A stretch of DNA of 17,802 nt from DAOVRL01 sp023128595 (GTDB lineage Bacteria > Planctomycetota > Phycisphaerae > Sedimentisphaerales > Anaerobacaceae). The notes below the pieces were generated by a model. That model was not told the origin of the DNA. It searched no databases and saw nothing but the letters and a program-made list of their open reading frames with translations. Below are positions 6,983 through 13,543 of this stretch, one piece after another. The position numbers were made by a program, and so were the translations under genes. Position 1 is the first letter of the stretch; each line of letters starts with the position of its first letter. The stretch is from assembly GCA_030628155.1 (NCBI GenBank), contig DAOVRL010000089.1, forward strand, positions 1 to 17,802. The letters run 5' to 3'.

Positions 6983-7345
6983 GATGAGTTCTTGTGTGTG
7001 GGGGGGGGTATGGATGCGGCAATTTGGAGGTCAGAAGATGAACGTACGCAATGATCCATCTTCCGGAGACTACACTTGCGAAGTACGCGAAGTTTTTCGG
7101 ATCGGTTTCCATGCGGTCGGGGAACGGGGTATGGGGGGATAGTGGCGAGTTGAGAAAGGGAGAAGCGCGGTTGCTGGCTTATTAGCGGAGCGATTTTGTT
7201 GGGATCTTTAAGGCGGGCGTTTGGTGGAATCTGGCCCGCCTCGTCGGATTCCGCCACGGGCGGATATGCGATTTCGATATTGCAGGCGATTTGGGTCACC
7301 CCCATCGCGTGGGGGGATGGATAGCCGCGTTCGCGGACACAAGTT
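6983..7345. other. Convergent intergenic spacer with hairpins
   Basis: This stretch lies between the converging ParA and HNH genes and has no supported gene. It has a run of nine G near 7000, an interleaved pairing pattern at 7212-7256, a CCCCCA/TGGGGG hairpin at 7299-7315 and a small CCGC/GCGG hairpin at 7325-7336. No hairpin is followed by a T run that would make a clear terminator for either gene. Confidence 0.6.
7212..7256. repeat. Interleaved inverted repeats (pseudoknot-like)
   Basis: GGCGGGC (7212-7218) pairs perfectly with GCCCGCC (7234-7240). TGGTGGAATC (7222-7231), which lies in the first hairpin's loop, pairs with GATTCCGCCA (7247-7256) with one G-T pair. The two stems interlock, so they form either an H-type pseudoknot or two mutually exclusive hairpins. 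Confidence 0.45.
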
Positions 7346-8020
7346 TCAGATTTCCGATTCAAAATTTAGAGATGCGAATTCCTTGTGGAGTTGGCGGGCT
7401 TTTTTGTCGTAGGCTTTTGCGGCGTGGGTTTGGTTGGAGAAGTATCCGAGGTGGTGGGATTTTTTGTTTGCGGTTATCTGGGCGGCCCATTTTTTTTGTG
7501 CTTTATTCCAGTAAACTCCTTTGTATATGGAGGTTTTGTGTGAGGACCTTCGCTGGTTCTGGCAGTTTTGGGTGAAGGTTGCGAGGCGGAGGTTACTCTT
7601 GCGGTTGTTGAGGCCGTTGTGGTCGATGTGGTCAACTACGAGATGGTCGGGGGCGTTGAGGATTTGGCGGTGCATTTTGATGCTTTTTCCGTTTTCTTTT
7701 CGCACGGCGTAGTATGTTCTCTGGCCACCTTCGGCGAACCAGGTAAATTTGCTGAGGCGGGGATAGTCTTCTGCATCGACTACGGCGAATTTTCCGCGGG
7801 TCAGCGGTATGAGGCGTGGCGTGTGGTTTTTGGGGTTGGCGGCCCGTGAAGGGTGGAAGTTTTGGCATTGCTGCAGCAGGGGGCAGGTTTTCCATCGGCC
7901 TTCGGAGCCTTTTTTCTGGCGGCAGATGAGAACGGGTCGTCCGGGGCCGGTGGCAAAGGTTGAGAAGCAGCAGTTGTCACATCTGGGCTTGGCCATCCTG
8001 CGGATTTTTTCGATGGGCAT
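7346..8020 (-). CDS. HNH endonuclease with AP2 domain, free-standing
   Basis: 224 residues. The N-terminus has a cysteine cluster (C14, C17, C18, C33, C46, C52) that may bind zinc. The HNH domain follows, with MHRQIL (116-121) and VVDHIDHNGLNNRKSNLRL (128-146), containing the metal and catalytic histidines H131 and H134 and the asparagines of the HNH_3 type. The C-terminal AP2 DNA-binding domain is at 162-220 (YKGVYW, then KKWAAQI, HLGYF, AAKAYDKKA). Such proteins nick or cut DNA and resemble homing endonucleases. Here no intron or intein host is visible, so it is a stand-alone mobile-type gene. The ATG at 8020 is preceded by AGGAGGG (8027-8033) at a good distance, and a strong promoter lies further upstream. 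No terminal repeats were found at its ends. Confidence 0.92.
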   Translation of the reverse strand: MPIEKIRRMAKPRCDNCCFSTFATGPGRPVLICRQKKGSEGRWKTCPLLQQCQNFHPSRAANPKNHTPRLIPLTRGKFAVVDAEDYPRLSKFTWFAEGGQRTYYAVRKENGKSIKMHRQILNAPDHLVVDHIDHNGLNNRKSNLRLATFTQNCQNQRRSSHKTSIYKGVYWNKAQKKWAAQITANKKSHHLGYFSNQTHAAKAYDKKARQLHKEFASLNFESEI

Positions 8021-8026
8021 TAGAGA

Positions 8027-8033
8027 CCCTCCT
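8027..8033 (-). promoter_or_regulatory. Strong Shine-Dalgarno of the HNH gene
   Basis: AGGAGGG on the minus strand lies six bases before the ATG and fixes the start codon. Confidence 0.8.
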
Positions 8034-8105
8034 GCTTAGGCTGAGATATGTCAGGGGTAATGGTTGAGAGTGAGTTTTTAGCTCATACCTCTATCCCGGG
8101 GTGGT

Positions 8106-8134
8106 ATTATACTATAAAGTGCGAAGTTTGTCCA
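8106..8134 (-). promoter_or_regulatory. Near-consensus promoter for the HNH gene
   Basis: On the minus strand TGGACA (8134-8129) precedes TATAAT (8111-8106) by exactly 17 bases: five of six and six of six matches. Transcription would start near 8099, about 80 nt before the ATG. This is the best promoter in the window. Confidence 0.7.
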
Positions 8135-8317
8135 GAGAATTCCGGATAAACCCAGGGACTGTCGCGGATGGCGGTTTGTTGATGGGGATAAGTGTTTGTC
8201 CGCAAGTGTTGGGTGATTTTGGACTTTGGGTGATGTGCAGAGGACAGAGTGATGTGATTGGTGGGTGGTGGCCCGACCCTACGATTCAATAGATCCCTGG
8301 ACAAGCTCGGGATGAGA

Positions 8318-8346
8318 ACGTCGCCGTTCCGGCGACGGCTAAACGA
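8318..8346. repeat. 29-bp hairpin repeat, copy 1
   Basis: Identical over 29 bases to 10027-10055. It contains an eight-base perfect stem CGTCGCCG/CGGCGACG around a TTC loop, followed by GCTAAACGA. Confidence 0.85.
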
Positions 8347-8373
8347 GGGCGTAAGAATTGCGGGGGTGAGTAT

Positions 8374-8402
8374 AGCCCCGCCCACGGGTGGCGGGGCTAA
8401 GC
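8374..8402. repeat. Hairpin with CACGGGT loop and CTAAGC flank
   Basis: A nine-base perfect stem, AGCCCCGCC (8374-8382) with GGCGGGGCT (8390-8398), encloses the loop CACGGGT and runs into CTAAGC. The loop matches that of the hairpin at 10054-10077 in six of seven bases, while the stems differ. Confidence 0.7.
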
Positions 8403-8543
8403 AGCGGGGTCGGGACAAATTCTGTGGGGGTAAATTGCAACGCCTTGACGGCGGGCGTTGTTGGGGAGGACCCCCAAAATGAAATTTGGGGGTAAATATT
8501 TAAGGATTAACCCGGCGCTTACGCTTGGGGCTCCGTGGGGGTG

Positions 8544-9959
8544 TTACATGAACCTTTTTCCCTTGGGCTTTTTGGGCTCTATTTGAGGTCGGGGGTCAAC
8601 TCGGTTCTGGTTTACCCACTTTTCGATCTTCGCCACAATATCGGGGTGGTTGGCGGCGATGTTGTTGTTTTCGCCGATGTCGTTGGTCAGGTCGTAGAGC
8701 TCGAACGGCGCGCTGCTCTTAGGGCGCACGGCCTTGAATTTACCCATGCGCACGGCCTGTGCCGGTCCGCCCGGTTCATTCCTACCCTTGCTCCAGTTAT
8801 ACCTGCCCCACTCCCAGTATAGAAAATCGTGTACTTTCTGCTTTTTCTCTTGGCCGAGCAGTGTCGGCACGATCGAGAGCCCGTCCACATCCTTGGGCAC
8901 ATAGCGGCCCGCGCCGGCCAGGTCGGCGAAAGTCGGCATCATATCGGCAAAGTAGGTTGGGAGGTTGCTTTCGGTTGCGGGCTTTATTCTGCCCGGCCAG
9001 CGCACGATAAACGGAACACGAATGCCACCCTCGTACATCGAGCGTTTGAAGCCTTTGAGGGGGCCGGACGAATCGAGGACGCCGTCGAAGCGCTGGGCGG
9101 CGCCGTTGTCGGAGCAGAAAAATACTATCGTTCGCTCGTCGAGGTCCAACTCGTTCAACAAATCCAGCAGTTGGCCGACGTGGCGGTCTATCATCGTATC
9201 CATAGCGGCGGCGACCTTTGCACTCTGCGGCCAGTCCTTGTCCTTGTACATCTTCCAGGCCGGGTCCGACTCGGGTATCTGGTACTTGCCGTGCGGCGGC
9301 GTCCAGGGCGCGTAGCAGAAGAACCGGCTGGCCTTATTGCTGCGAATGAACTTGAGCGTCTGGTCGAAGATACGGTGGTGCGTGTAGCGCTCCATACTGC
9401 CCGGCTCGCCGGTCATCGGCACCTTTTCGCTGTTACGCCAGAGATACGGGGTCCAGTAGTCGTGTGCGTGGACCTGGTGGTAGTACCCGAAGAATTCGTC
9501 GAAGCCCTGCTTCTCCGGCACGCCTGGTGTCCCTACGTCGCCGAGTCCCCACTTTCCGAATCCACCTGTCGCGTAGCCGGCTTTTTTGAGGACCTCGGCC
9601 ACCGTCACGTCCCTGTCTTCGAGCGGGATACCGCCGGTATTGCCGCGGACGCTGGTATGGCCCATGTGCAGGCCCGTCATTAGGACACTCCTGGCCGGTG
9701 CACAGACCGTGCAGCCCGAGTAGGCATCGGTAAAGCGCAGGCCCTCGGCGGCCATTTGGTCGATATTTGGCGTCTTGATTTGCTTGCTGCCATAGCAGCC
9801 CAGGTCCGCCCAGCCCATATCATCGACAATGATAAAGACAATGTTGGGTCCGGCATCGGATGCCGAGCCACGCCGCTTTGGGTATGCGCCAACACACCCT
9901 TCTGTCGCCAATGAGGCCATACCGGCACCCATCGCTTTTAAGAAATCTCGTCGTTTCAT
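8544..9959 (-). CDS. S1-type sulfatase, Tat-exported (first copy by coordinate)
   Basis: 471 residues. It hydrolyses sulfate esters and probably acts outside the cytoplasm on sulfated glycans. The N-terminus MKRRDFLKAM is a twin-arginine signal with a weak lipobox ending at C22. The sulfatase signature is CAPAR (86-90); C86 would be converted to formylglycine by a maturase not present here. Metal-binding residues are visible at DD (46-47) and SDNG (283-286); K136 and H223 (PPHG) fit the active site. The usual GKWHLG motif reads GKWGLG (135-140), losing the histidine. The C-terminus ends in a lysine-rich tail. AGGAG at 9966-9970 supports the ATG. It is closely similar to the sulfatase at 11917-13341 (shared GKWGLG, QGFD, HAH motifs). 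No own promoter was found, so it is probably transcribed with its upstream neighbour. The substrate cannot be told from sequence. Confidence 0.95.
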   Translation of the reverse strand: MKRRDFLKAMGAGMASLATEGCVGAYPKRRGSASDAGPNIVFIIVDDMGWADLGCYGSKQIKTPNIDQMAAEGLRFTDAYSGCTVCAPARSVLMTGLHMGHTSVRGNTGGIPLEDRDVTVAEVLKKAGYATGGFGKWGLGDVGTPGVPEKQGFDEFFGYYHQVHAHDYWTPYLWRNSEKVPMTGEPGSMERYTHHRIFDQTLKFIRSNKASRFFCYAPWTPPHGKYQIPESDPAWKMYKDKDWPQSAKVAAAMDTMIDRHVGQLLDLLNELDLDERTIVFFCSDNGAAQRFDGVLDSSGPLKGFKRSMYEGGIRVPFIVRWPGRIKPATESNLPTYFADMMPTFADLAGAGRYVPKDVDGLSIVPTLLGQEKKQKVHDFLYWEWGRYNWSKGRNEPGGPAQAVRMGKFKAVRPKSSAPFELYDLTNDIGENNNIAANHPDIVAKIEKWVNQNRVDPRPQIEPKKPKGKRFM

Positions 9960-10026
9960 TTGTCTCTCCTGTACTCGTTTACTGTGGGTGGACGTTATCT
10001 TTGCAGGTAGAGCGAAGCGCGTGCTT

Positions 10027-10082
10027 ACGTCGCCGTTCCGGCGACGGCTAAACGACCCCCGGCACAGGTCCGGGGTCTAAAC
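10027..10082. repeat. 29-bp hairpin repeat copy 2 plus a second CTAAAC hairpin
   Basis: 10027-10055 repeats 8318-8346 exactly. It is followed at once by GACCCC-C-GG (10054-10062) pairing with CCGGGGTC (10070-10077) around the loop CACAGGT, then TAAACGG. Both hairpins end in CTAAAC. They sit between two co-oriented sulfatase genes. Confidence 0.8.
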
Positions 10083-10121
10083 GGACTGAAAAGACTACCT
10101 ACAATCGTGACGCGCACTTGT

Positions 10122-11573
10122 TTATCTTGTTTTTTTCTTTTTGTTTTTCTTCGATGCTGCGGCATTGGGGTCGTACTTTGGGTTCTTTTGGGTCGGGACG
10201 GGGGCGTTGATGCTCTTGCGCCAGTTAAGGAGCAGGGCGTGGAGCTCCCCGGCTTTTTCGGGCCGGGTTTTGGCGAGATCATTTTTCTCGCTGATATTGT
10301 CCTTAGTGTTATAAAGCTCGATTTTGCCGTCCTCGAAGAACTCTATCAGTTTCCAGCGGCCCTGCCGGACGGCGCCTGCCGGGGTCGTTCGCCACGGCCT
10401 CTGCTTCTCGTTGTAAGGCTCAAGATAGGCGGGGAAATGCCAGAAGATGGCGCGCTTCTGGAATTTTGAATTTGTAATATTAAATTTGGAATTCTCTGTG
10501 TTCAGGAGGTTGACAATACTCTCGCCATCGAGCGTATGTCCCGCCGGCTTTCGCAGGCTGGCCATATCGAGCATTGTGGGATAGAAATCGATGCCGATTA
10601 CGGGCGCCTCGCACTTGCCGGCCGGTTCGGTCACGCCCGGCCAGCGCACAATCATCGGCACGCGAATGCCGCCCTCATAGAGCATCCCCTTTGAGCCGCG
10701 CAAGGGCGTCATCGCCGTGGCGTTACCGTAGCCGCCGTTGTCGGAGAAAAAGAAGACGACCGTATTGTCGGCCAGGGCCAATTCGTCGAGCTTGTCCAAA
10801 ACGCTTCCGACACTCTCATCGACGCTCTCGACCATTGCGGCATAAGTGGGGTTGTTGTGAACGTCATCACCCTTTTTCTTCTTATACTTCTCAATCAATT
10901 CCTTCTTGGCTTGGATGGGCGTATGCACGGCGTGATGCGAGAGGTACAGGAAAAAAGGCTTGTCCTTGTTTGCCTCGATAAAGTTGACGGCCTCATCGGT
11001 CAGAATGTCGGTTAGATACTCACCCTTCTTGTTGAAATGCCCCCCGCTGCTCTTAGACACCACCACATCAAATCCCCGGTCCTGGGGTCTGTACGGCTCC
11101 TTATTGCCCAGATGCCACTTTCCGATACAGGCCGAGGTGTATCCACCGGGCTTTAGCGCATCGGCAATTGTTACGACCTTCGTATCCAGGCTCGTCGTGT
11201 TGGGCGTGGGGATGAGCTTGCGCATATTCGCGGGCCCGCGCTCGGGACTTCCCACCGTATATACCCCGTGCCTGGGGCCATACTGCCCGGAAATCAAGCA
11301 AGCGCGCGTGGGCGCGCAGTTGGGGGCATTTGAATATGCACTGGTAAAGATTACTCCCTCGCCGGCCAGCCTATCGATCCGCGGTGTCTCGTAATACTTG
11401 CTGCCCATAAAGCCCAGGTCTTTCCAGCCCATATCGTCGATGAAGATAAAAACGAAATTGGGCCTTTTCTTTGAGGCGCCCGGCGAGCGTCCCGCAACAC
11501 CGGGGGCACAAGCGGGTACCATCAGCGAGGCCGCGCCAAAAGCCGCAGTTTTCAAAAAGTTACGCCGTTTCAT
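10122..11573 (-). CDS. S1-type sulfatase, Tat-exported lipoprotein-like, with in-frame AT-rich insertion
   Basis: 483 residues. The Tat signal MKRRNFLKTA runs to a lipobox-like VPAC (C22). The signature CAPTR puts the formylglycine precursor at C86. Metal residues are DD (46-47) and SDNG (277-280). This copy keeps the classic GKWHLG (151-156) and HHAVHTP (213-219), so it belongs to a different subfamily from the two flanking sulfatases. Residues about 359-372 (TENSKFNITNSKFQ) interrupt the normal 'LDGxSIVxLL...RAIFWHF' core and are encoded by an AT-rich, repeat-like stretch. The C-terminus is lysine-rich. The ATG at 11573 is chosen because it begins the Tat signal; an upstream in-frame ATG at 11636 lies in a repeat. 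The start and 5' flank are tandemly duplicated upstream. The gene is probably cotranscribed with the sulfatase before it. Confidence 0.94.
   Translation of the reverse strand: MKRRNFLKTAAFGAASLMVPACAPGVAGRSPGASKKRPNFVFIFIDDMGWKDLGFMGSKYYETPRIDRLAGEGVIFTSAYSNAPNCAPTRACLISGQYGPRHGVYTVGSPERGPANMRKLIPTPNTTSLDTKVVTIADALKPGGYTSACIGKWHLGNKEPYRPQDRGFDVVVSKSSGGHFNKKGEYLTDILTDEAVNFIEANKDKPFFLYLSHHAVHTPIQAKKELIEKYKKKKGDDVHNNPTYAAMVESVDESVGSVLDKLDELALADNTVVFFFSDNGGYGNATAMTPLRGSKGMLYEGGIRVPMIVRWPGVTEPAGKCEAPVIGIDFYPTMLDMASLRKPAGHTLDGESIVNLLNTENSKFNITNSKFQKRAIFWHFPAYLEPYNEKQRPWRTTPAGAVRQGRWKLIEFFEDGKIELYNTKDNISEKNDLAKTRPEKAGELHALLLNWRKSINAPVPTQKNPKYDPNAAASKKNKKKKTR
10460..10494 (-). repeat. AT-rich repeat-like insertion inside a sulfatase gene
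   Basis: This 35-base stretch is built from GAATT, AAATTT and TAATATTA pieces and stands out in GC-rich coding sequence. It resembles the AT-rich dispersed segments seen between genes around 3600-3660. It keeps the frame and encodes NSKF twice. Confidence 0.55.
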
Positions 11574-11767
11574 AATCGCCTGTTCCGCCCTTTCCGATCT
11601 TGTATTGTCATTGCGAGGTCTGAAAGGCCGAAGCAATCTCTGGCGTTCGAGGCGTTTGAGATTGCCGCGTCGGCCTTCGGCCTCCTCGCAATGACGGGGG
11701 CACAGGCGGGTACCATCAGCGAGGCCGCGCCAAAAGCCGCAGTTTTCAAAAAGTTACGCCGTTTCAT
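11570..11767 (-). CDS. Duplicated signal-peptide mini-ORF upstream of sulfatase
   Basis: 65 codons. It starts with the same MKRRNFLKTA Tat signal and VPAC lipobox as the downstream sulfatase, because the gene start was tandemly duplicated. After residue 24 it leaves sulfatase sequence and reads through the adjacent inverted-repeat element (VIARRPKADAAISNASNARD). Its TGA overlaps the true sulfatase start as ATGA, so ribosomes could pass from one to the other. It has the same 5' context as the real gene. It may be translated as a short exported peptide or act only as a leader. It could also be treated as a pseudogene fragment. Confidence 0.4.
   Translation of the reverse strand: MKRRNFLKTAAFGAASLMVPACAPVIARRPKADAAISNASNARDCFGLSDLAMTIQDRKGRNRRL
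11607..11695. repeat. GTCATTGCGAGG inverted-repeat element, copy 1
   Basis: GTCATTGCGAGG (11607-11618) and its exact complement CCTCGCAATGAC (11684-11695) bound an 89-bp element. Internal arms with GAAGCAATCTC and GAGATTGCC continue the palindrome. This terminal sequence is, from general knowledge, a widespread non-coding dispersed repeat in environmental bacteria. Confidence 0.85.
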
Positions 11768-11800
11768 AATCGCCTGTTCCGTCCTTTCCGATCTTGTATT

Positions 11801-11889
11801 GTCATTGCGAGGTCTGAAAGGCCGAAGCAATCTCTGGCGTTCGAGGCGTTTGAGATTGCCGCGTCGGCCTTCGGCCTCCTCGCAATGAC
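11801..11889. repeat. GTCATTGCGAGG inverted-repeat element, copy 2
   Basis: Identical to the copy 194 bases away and carried by the tandem duplication. It ends 27 bases before the stop codon of the next sulfatase gene. Confidence 0.85.
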
Positions 11890-11916
11890 GGTGGCCATTT
11901 CAGTTCTCACGAAGCC

Positions 11917-13341
11917 CTACTCTCCGGGCATTTTCCAGTGCCCGGACGGCGTCCGCGCGGCCTTCATATACTCTGCGATCTTCGCGACGATCTCCGGATG
12001 CTTCTTGGCTACGTTGTTCTGCTCGCCTAAATCGATTTTTAGATTGTAAAGCTCAATCGGCCCGTTGGGATTCTTTGCGACGTTTAGGCGAACGCCCTTC
12101 CAATGGCCCCATCGAACGGCCTGCTTCTTGCCCTGCTCGTGGAACTCCCAGTACATATACTCGTGTACTTGCTGCCTGTCGGGCCGACCAAGCAGCGTCG
12201 AGACAAATGATATCCCGTCAATCCCCTTGGGAATCTTTACGCCGGCCAGTTCGCAGCAGGTCGGCAGGAAATCCCAGAAGGCCGAGATGTGTTCGCTCTT
12301 GGAGCCCGGCTCAATCCTGCCGGGCCACCGCACAATCGTCGGCACCCGAATACCGCCCTCGTACAGAGCGCGCTTATACCCACGCAGCGGTCCGGAGCTC
12401 TTAAAGAAGTTAGGGTCCGCCCCGCCTTCTCTGTGCGGCCCGTTGTCACTTGAGAACAGTACAAAGGTATTGTCGTCGATGCCGAGGTCCTTGAGCCTGG
12501 CCATAAGCTTGCCGATGTCGCGATCCATCCTTGTTATCATCGCGGCGTGGCCTTTTTGCGGGTCGGGCCAATCCTTGTCCGCATAAGGTCCAAAATCAGG
12601 GACCTCCATTCCTTTGTTGCCGGCCTCGTTGTTGGCGTGTGGAATCGTAAGCGCCAGATACAGGAAGAAAGGCCCTTTCTTGTTGTTTTCAACAAACGCC
12701 AGCGCCTCGGCGGCAAAGAGATCGTGGGAGTAAGTTACCTGCTTGGCCGAGACGCCCCAGCCGCCCTCGGCCGGCTTGGTGAGCTTGTTGCCCTCGAGCG
12801 GAATCTTGTCCTCATTCTTCCAGAGGAATTCCGGATAGTAGTTGTGAGCGTGCCGTTGATTGAGATAGCCGAACCAGTAATCGAAGCCCTGCCTGTTCGG
12901 AATGCCGGTACTGCCGGCCTCACCAAGGCCCCATTTGCCGATGATGCCGGTGGCGTAGCCGGCCTTTTTGAGCAGCTCGGCGACGGTGACATCTTCCGGG
13001 CGAAGCGGCAGACGCGCATTGCCGCGAACCAGGGCGTGGCCCGAATGCAGGGCCGTCATCAGACAGCACCGCGACGGCGCACAGACCGTGCTGCCGGCAT
13101 AATGGTCCGTAAGCCGCATCCCCTCGGCCGCGAGCTTATCGATGTTCGGCGTCTGTATCGTCTTTTGCCCGAAGCAGCCAACGTCACCATAGCCCAGATC
13201 GTCGGCCAGAATGAAAATAATGTTCGGCTTTTTTCCTCTCCGGCCCCGCGTGCGGGCGGCGCTCGCGCAGCTCGGCAGCAGCGAAGAAGCCCCCGCAAAA
13301 CCCATCATCTTCAAAAAATCTCTTCTGTTCTGCTTATTCAT
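11917..13341 (-). CDS. S1-type sulfatase, Tat-exported lipoprotein-like
   Basis: 474 residues. The Tat signal NRRDFLKMMG is followed by a lipobox-like LLPSC (C25). The signature CAPSR places the formylglycine precursor at C87. Metal residues are DD (47-48) and SDNG (298-301). The active-site lysine is K136 and H235 lies in IPHANN. Like the sulfatase at 8544-9959 it has GKWGLG (135-140) in place of GKWHLG, and the two share long stretches (DVTVAE-LLKKAGYATG, QGFD, RHAHNYY), so they are paralogues. The ATG at 13341 has AGGAG (13347-13351) just upstream and begins the Tat signal; an in-frame start 27 codons upstream is rejected. It has its own promoter and is the first of the three sulfatases in transcription order. 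Substrate unknown. Confidence 0.95.
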   Translation of the reverse strand: MNKQNRRDFLKMMGFAGASSLLPSCASAARTRGRRGKKPNIIFILADDLGYGDVGCFGQKTIQTPNIDKLAAEGMRLTDHYAGSTVCAPSRCCLMTALHSGHALVRGNARLPLRPEDVTVAELLKKAGYATGIIGKWGLGEAGSTGIPNRQGFDYWFGYLNQRHAHNYYPEFLWKNEDKIPLEGNKLTKPAEGGWGVSAKQVTYSHDLFAAEALAFVENNKKGPFFLYLALTIPHANNEAGNKGMEVPDFGPYADKDWPDPQKGHAAMITRMDRDIGKLMARLKDLGIDDNTFVLFSSDNGPHREGGADPNFFKSSGPLRGYKRALYEGGIRVPTIVRWPGRIEPGSKSEHISAFWDFLPTCCELAGVKIPKGIDGISFVSTLLGRPDRQQVHEYMYWEFHEQGKKQAVRWGHWKGVRLNVAKNPNGPIELYNLKIDLGEQNNVAKKHPEIVAKIAEYMKAARTPSGHWKMPGE

Positions 13342-13387
13342 ATTTGCTCCTATAATCTTCAAATTTCGCATTTTTGATTCGGCCACC

Positions 13388-13416
13388 AGTATATTGCGGG
13401 CGTGGCAAAGAGTCAA
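13388..13416 (-). promoter_or_regulatory. Sigma70-like promoter for the sulfatase run
   Basis: On the minus strand TTGACT (13416-13411) and TATACT (13393-13388) are separated by 17 bases, each with five of six matches. The predicted start near 13381 gives a leader of about 40 nt. This is the only clear promoter for the three sulfatases. Confidence 0.65.
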
Positions 13417-13463
13417 CCCCATACAGACCCGGCTATTAGTCTGTCACGATTGAATCTGTGGCT

Positions 13464-13499
13464 TGTCATTCTGAACCCTTCGCTGCGCTCGGAATGACA
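13464..13499. repeat. TGTCATTC...GAATGACA palindromic element
   Basis: TGTCATTC (13464-13471) and GAATGACA (13492-13499) bound a 36-bp palindrome with TTCGCTGCGCTC in the middle. It is of the same general kind as the GTCATTGCGAGG elements but a different family. Confidence 0.7.
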
Positions 13500-13543
13500 C
13501 GCCAGGTTTTGTCAGTGCCTTAGTCTTATGTCTTTAGTCTTAA

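Larger units (their letters stand above)
8135..8543. other. Spacer with a cluster of palindromic elements
   Basis: There is no supported gene. Five hairpins lie within about 200 bases: ATCCC/GGGAT (8293-8313), CGTCGCCG/CGGCGACG (8319-8337), AGCCCCGCC/GGCGGGGCT (8374-8398), CAACGCC/GGCGTTG (8438-8460) and CCCCCAAA/TTTGGGGG (8471-8492). The last lies about 50 bases past the end of the first sulfatase gene on the minus strand and could stop transcription, but it lacks a T run. Confidence 0.7.
11502..11889. repeat. 194-bp tandem duplication (two copies, two mismatches)
   Basis: 11502-11695 is repeated as 11696-11889. Only 11511/11705 (a/g) and 11588/11782 (c/t) differ. Each unit holds the first codons of the sulfatase (Tat signal to CAP), its 5' flank, and one 89-bp inverted-repeat element. 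Confidence 0.95.

Noticed and set aside
8829..9683. 284-codon plus-strand frame opposite the first sulfatase
   Set aside because: It is the antisense of a well-supported sulfatase gene and is of low complexity; the frame is open because of high GC at third positions.
11801..11889. Insertion sequence between the sulfatases
   Set aside because: The inverted-repeat element is only 89 bp and encodes no transposase; the second copy is explained by the tandem duplication.
12547..13377. 276-codon plus-strand frame opposite a sulfatase
   Set aside because: It is antisense to a gene with clear catalytic motifs, and no motif is seen in the antisense frame.
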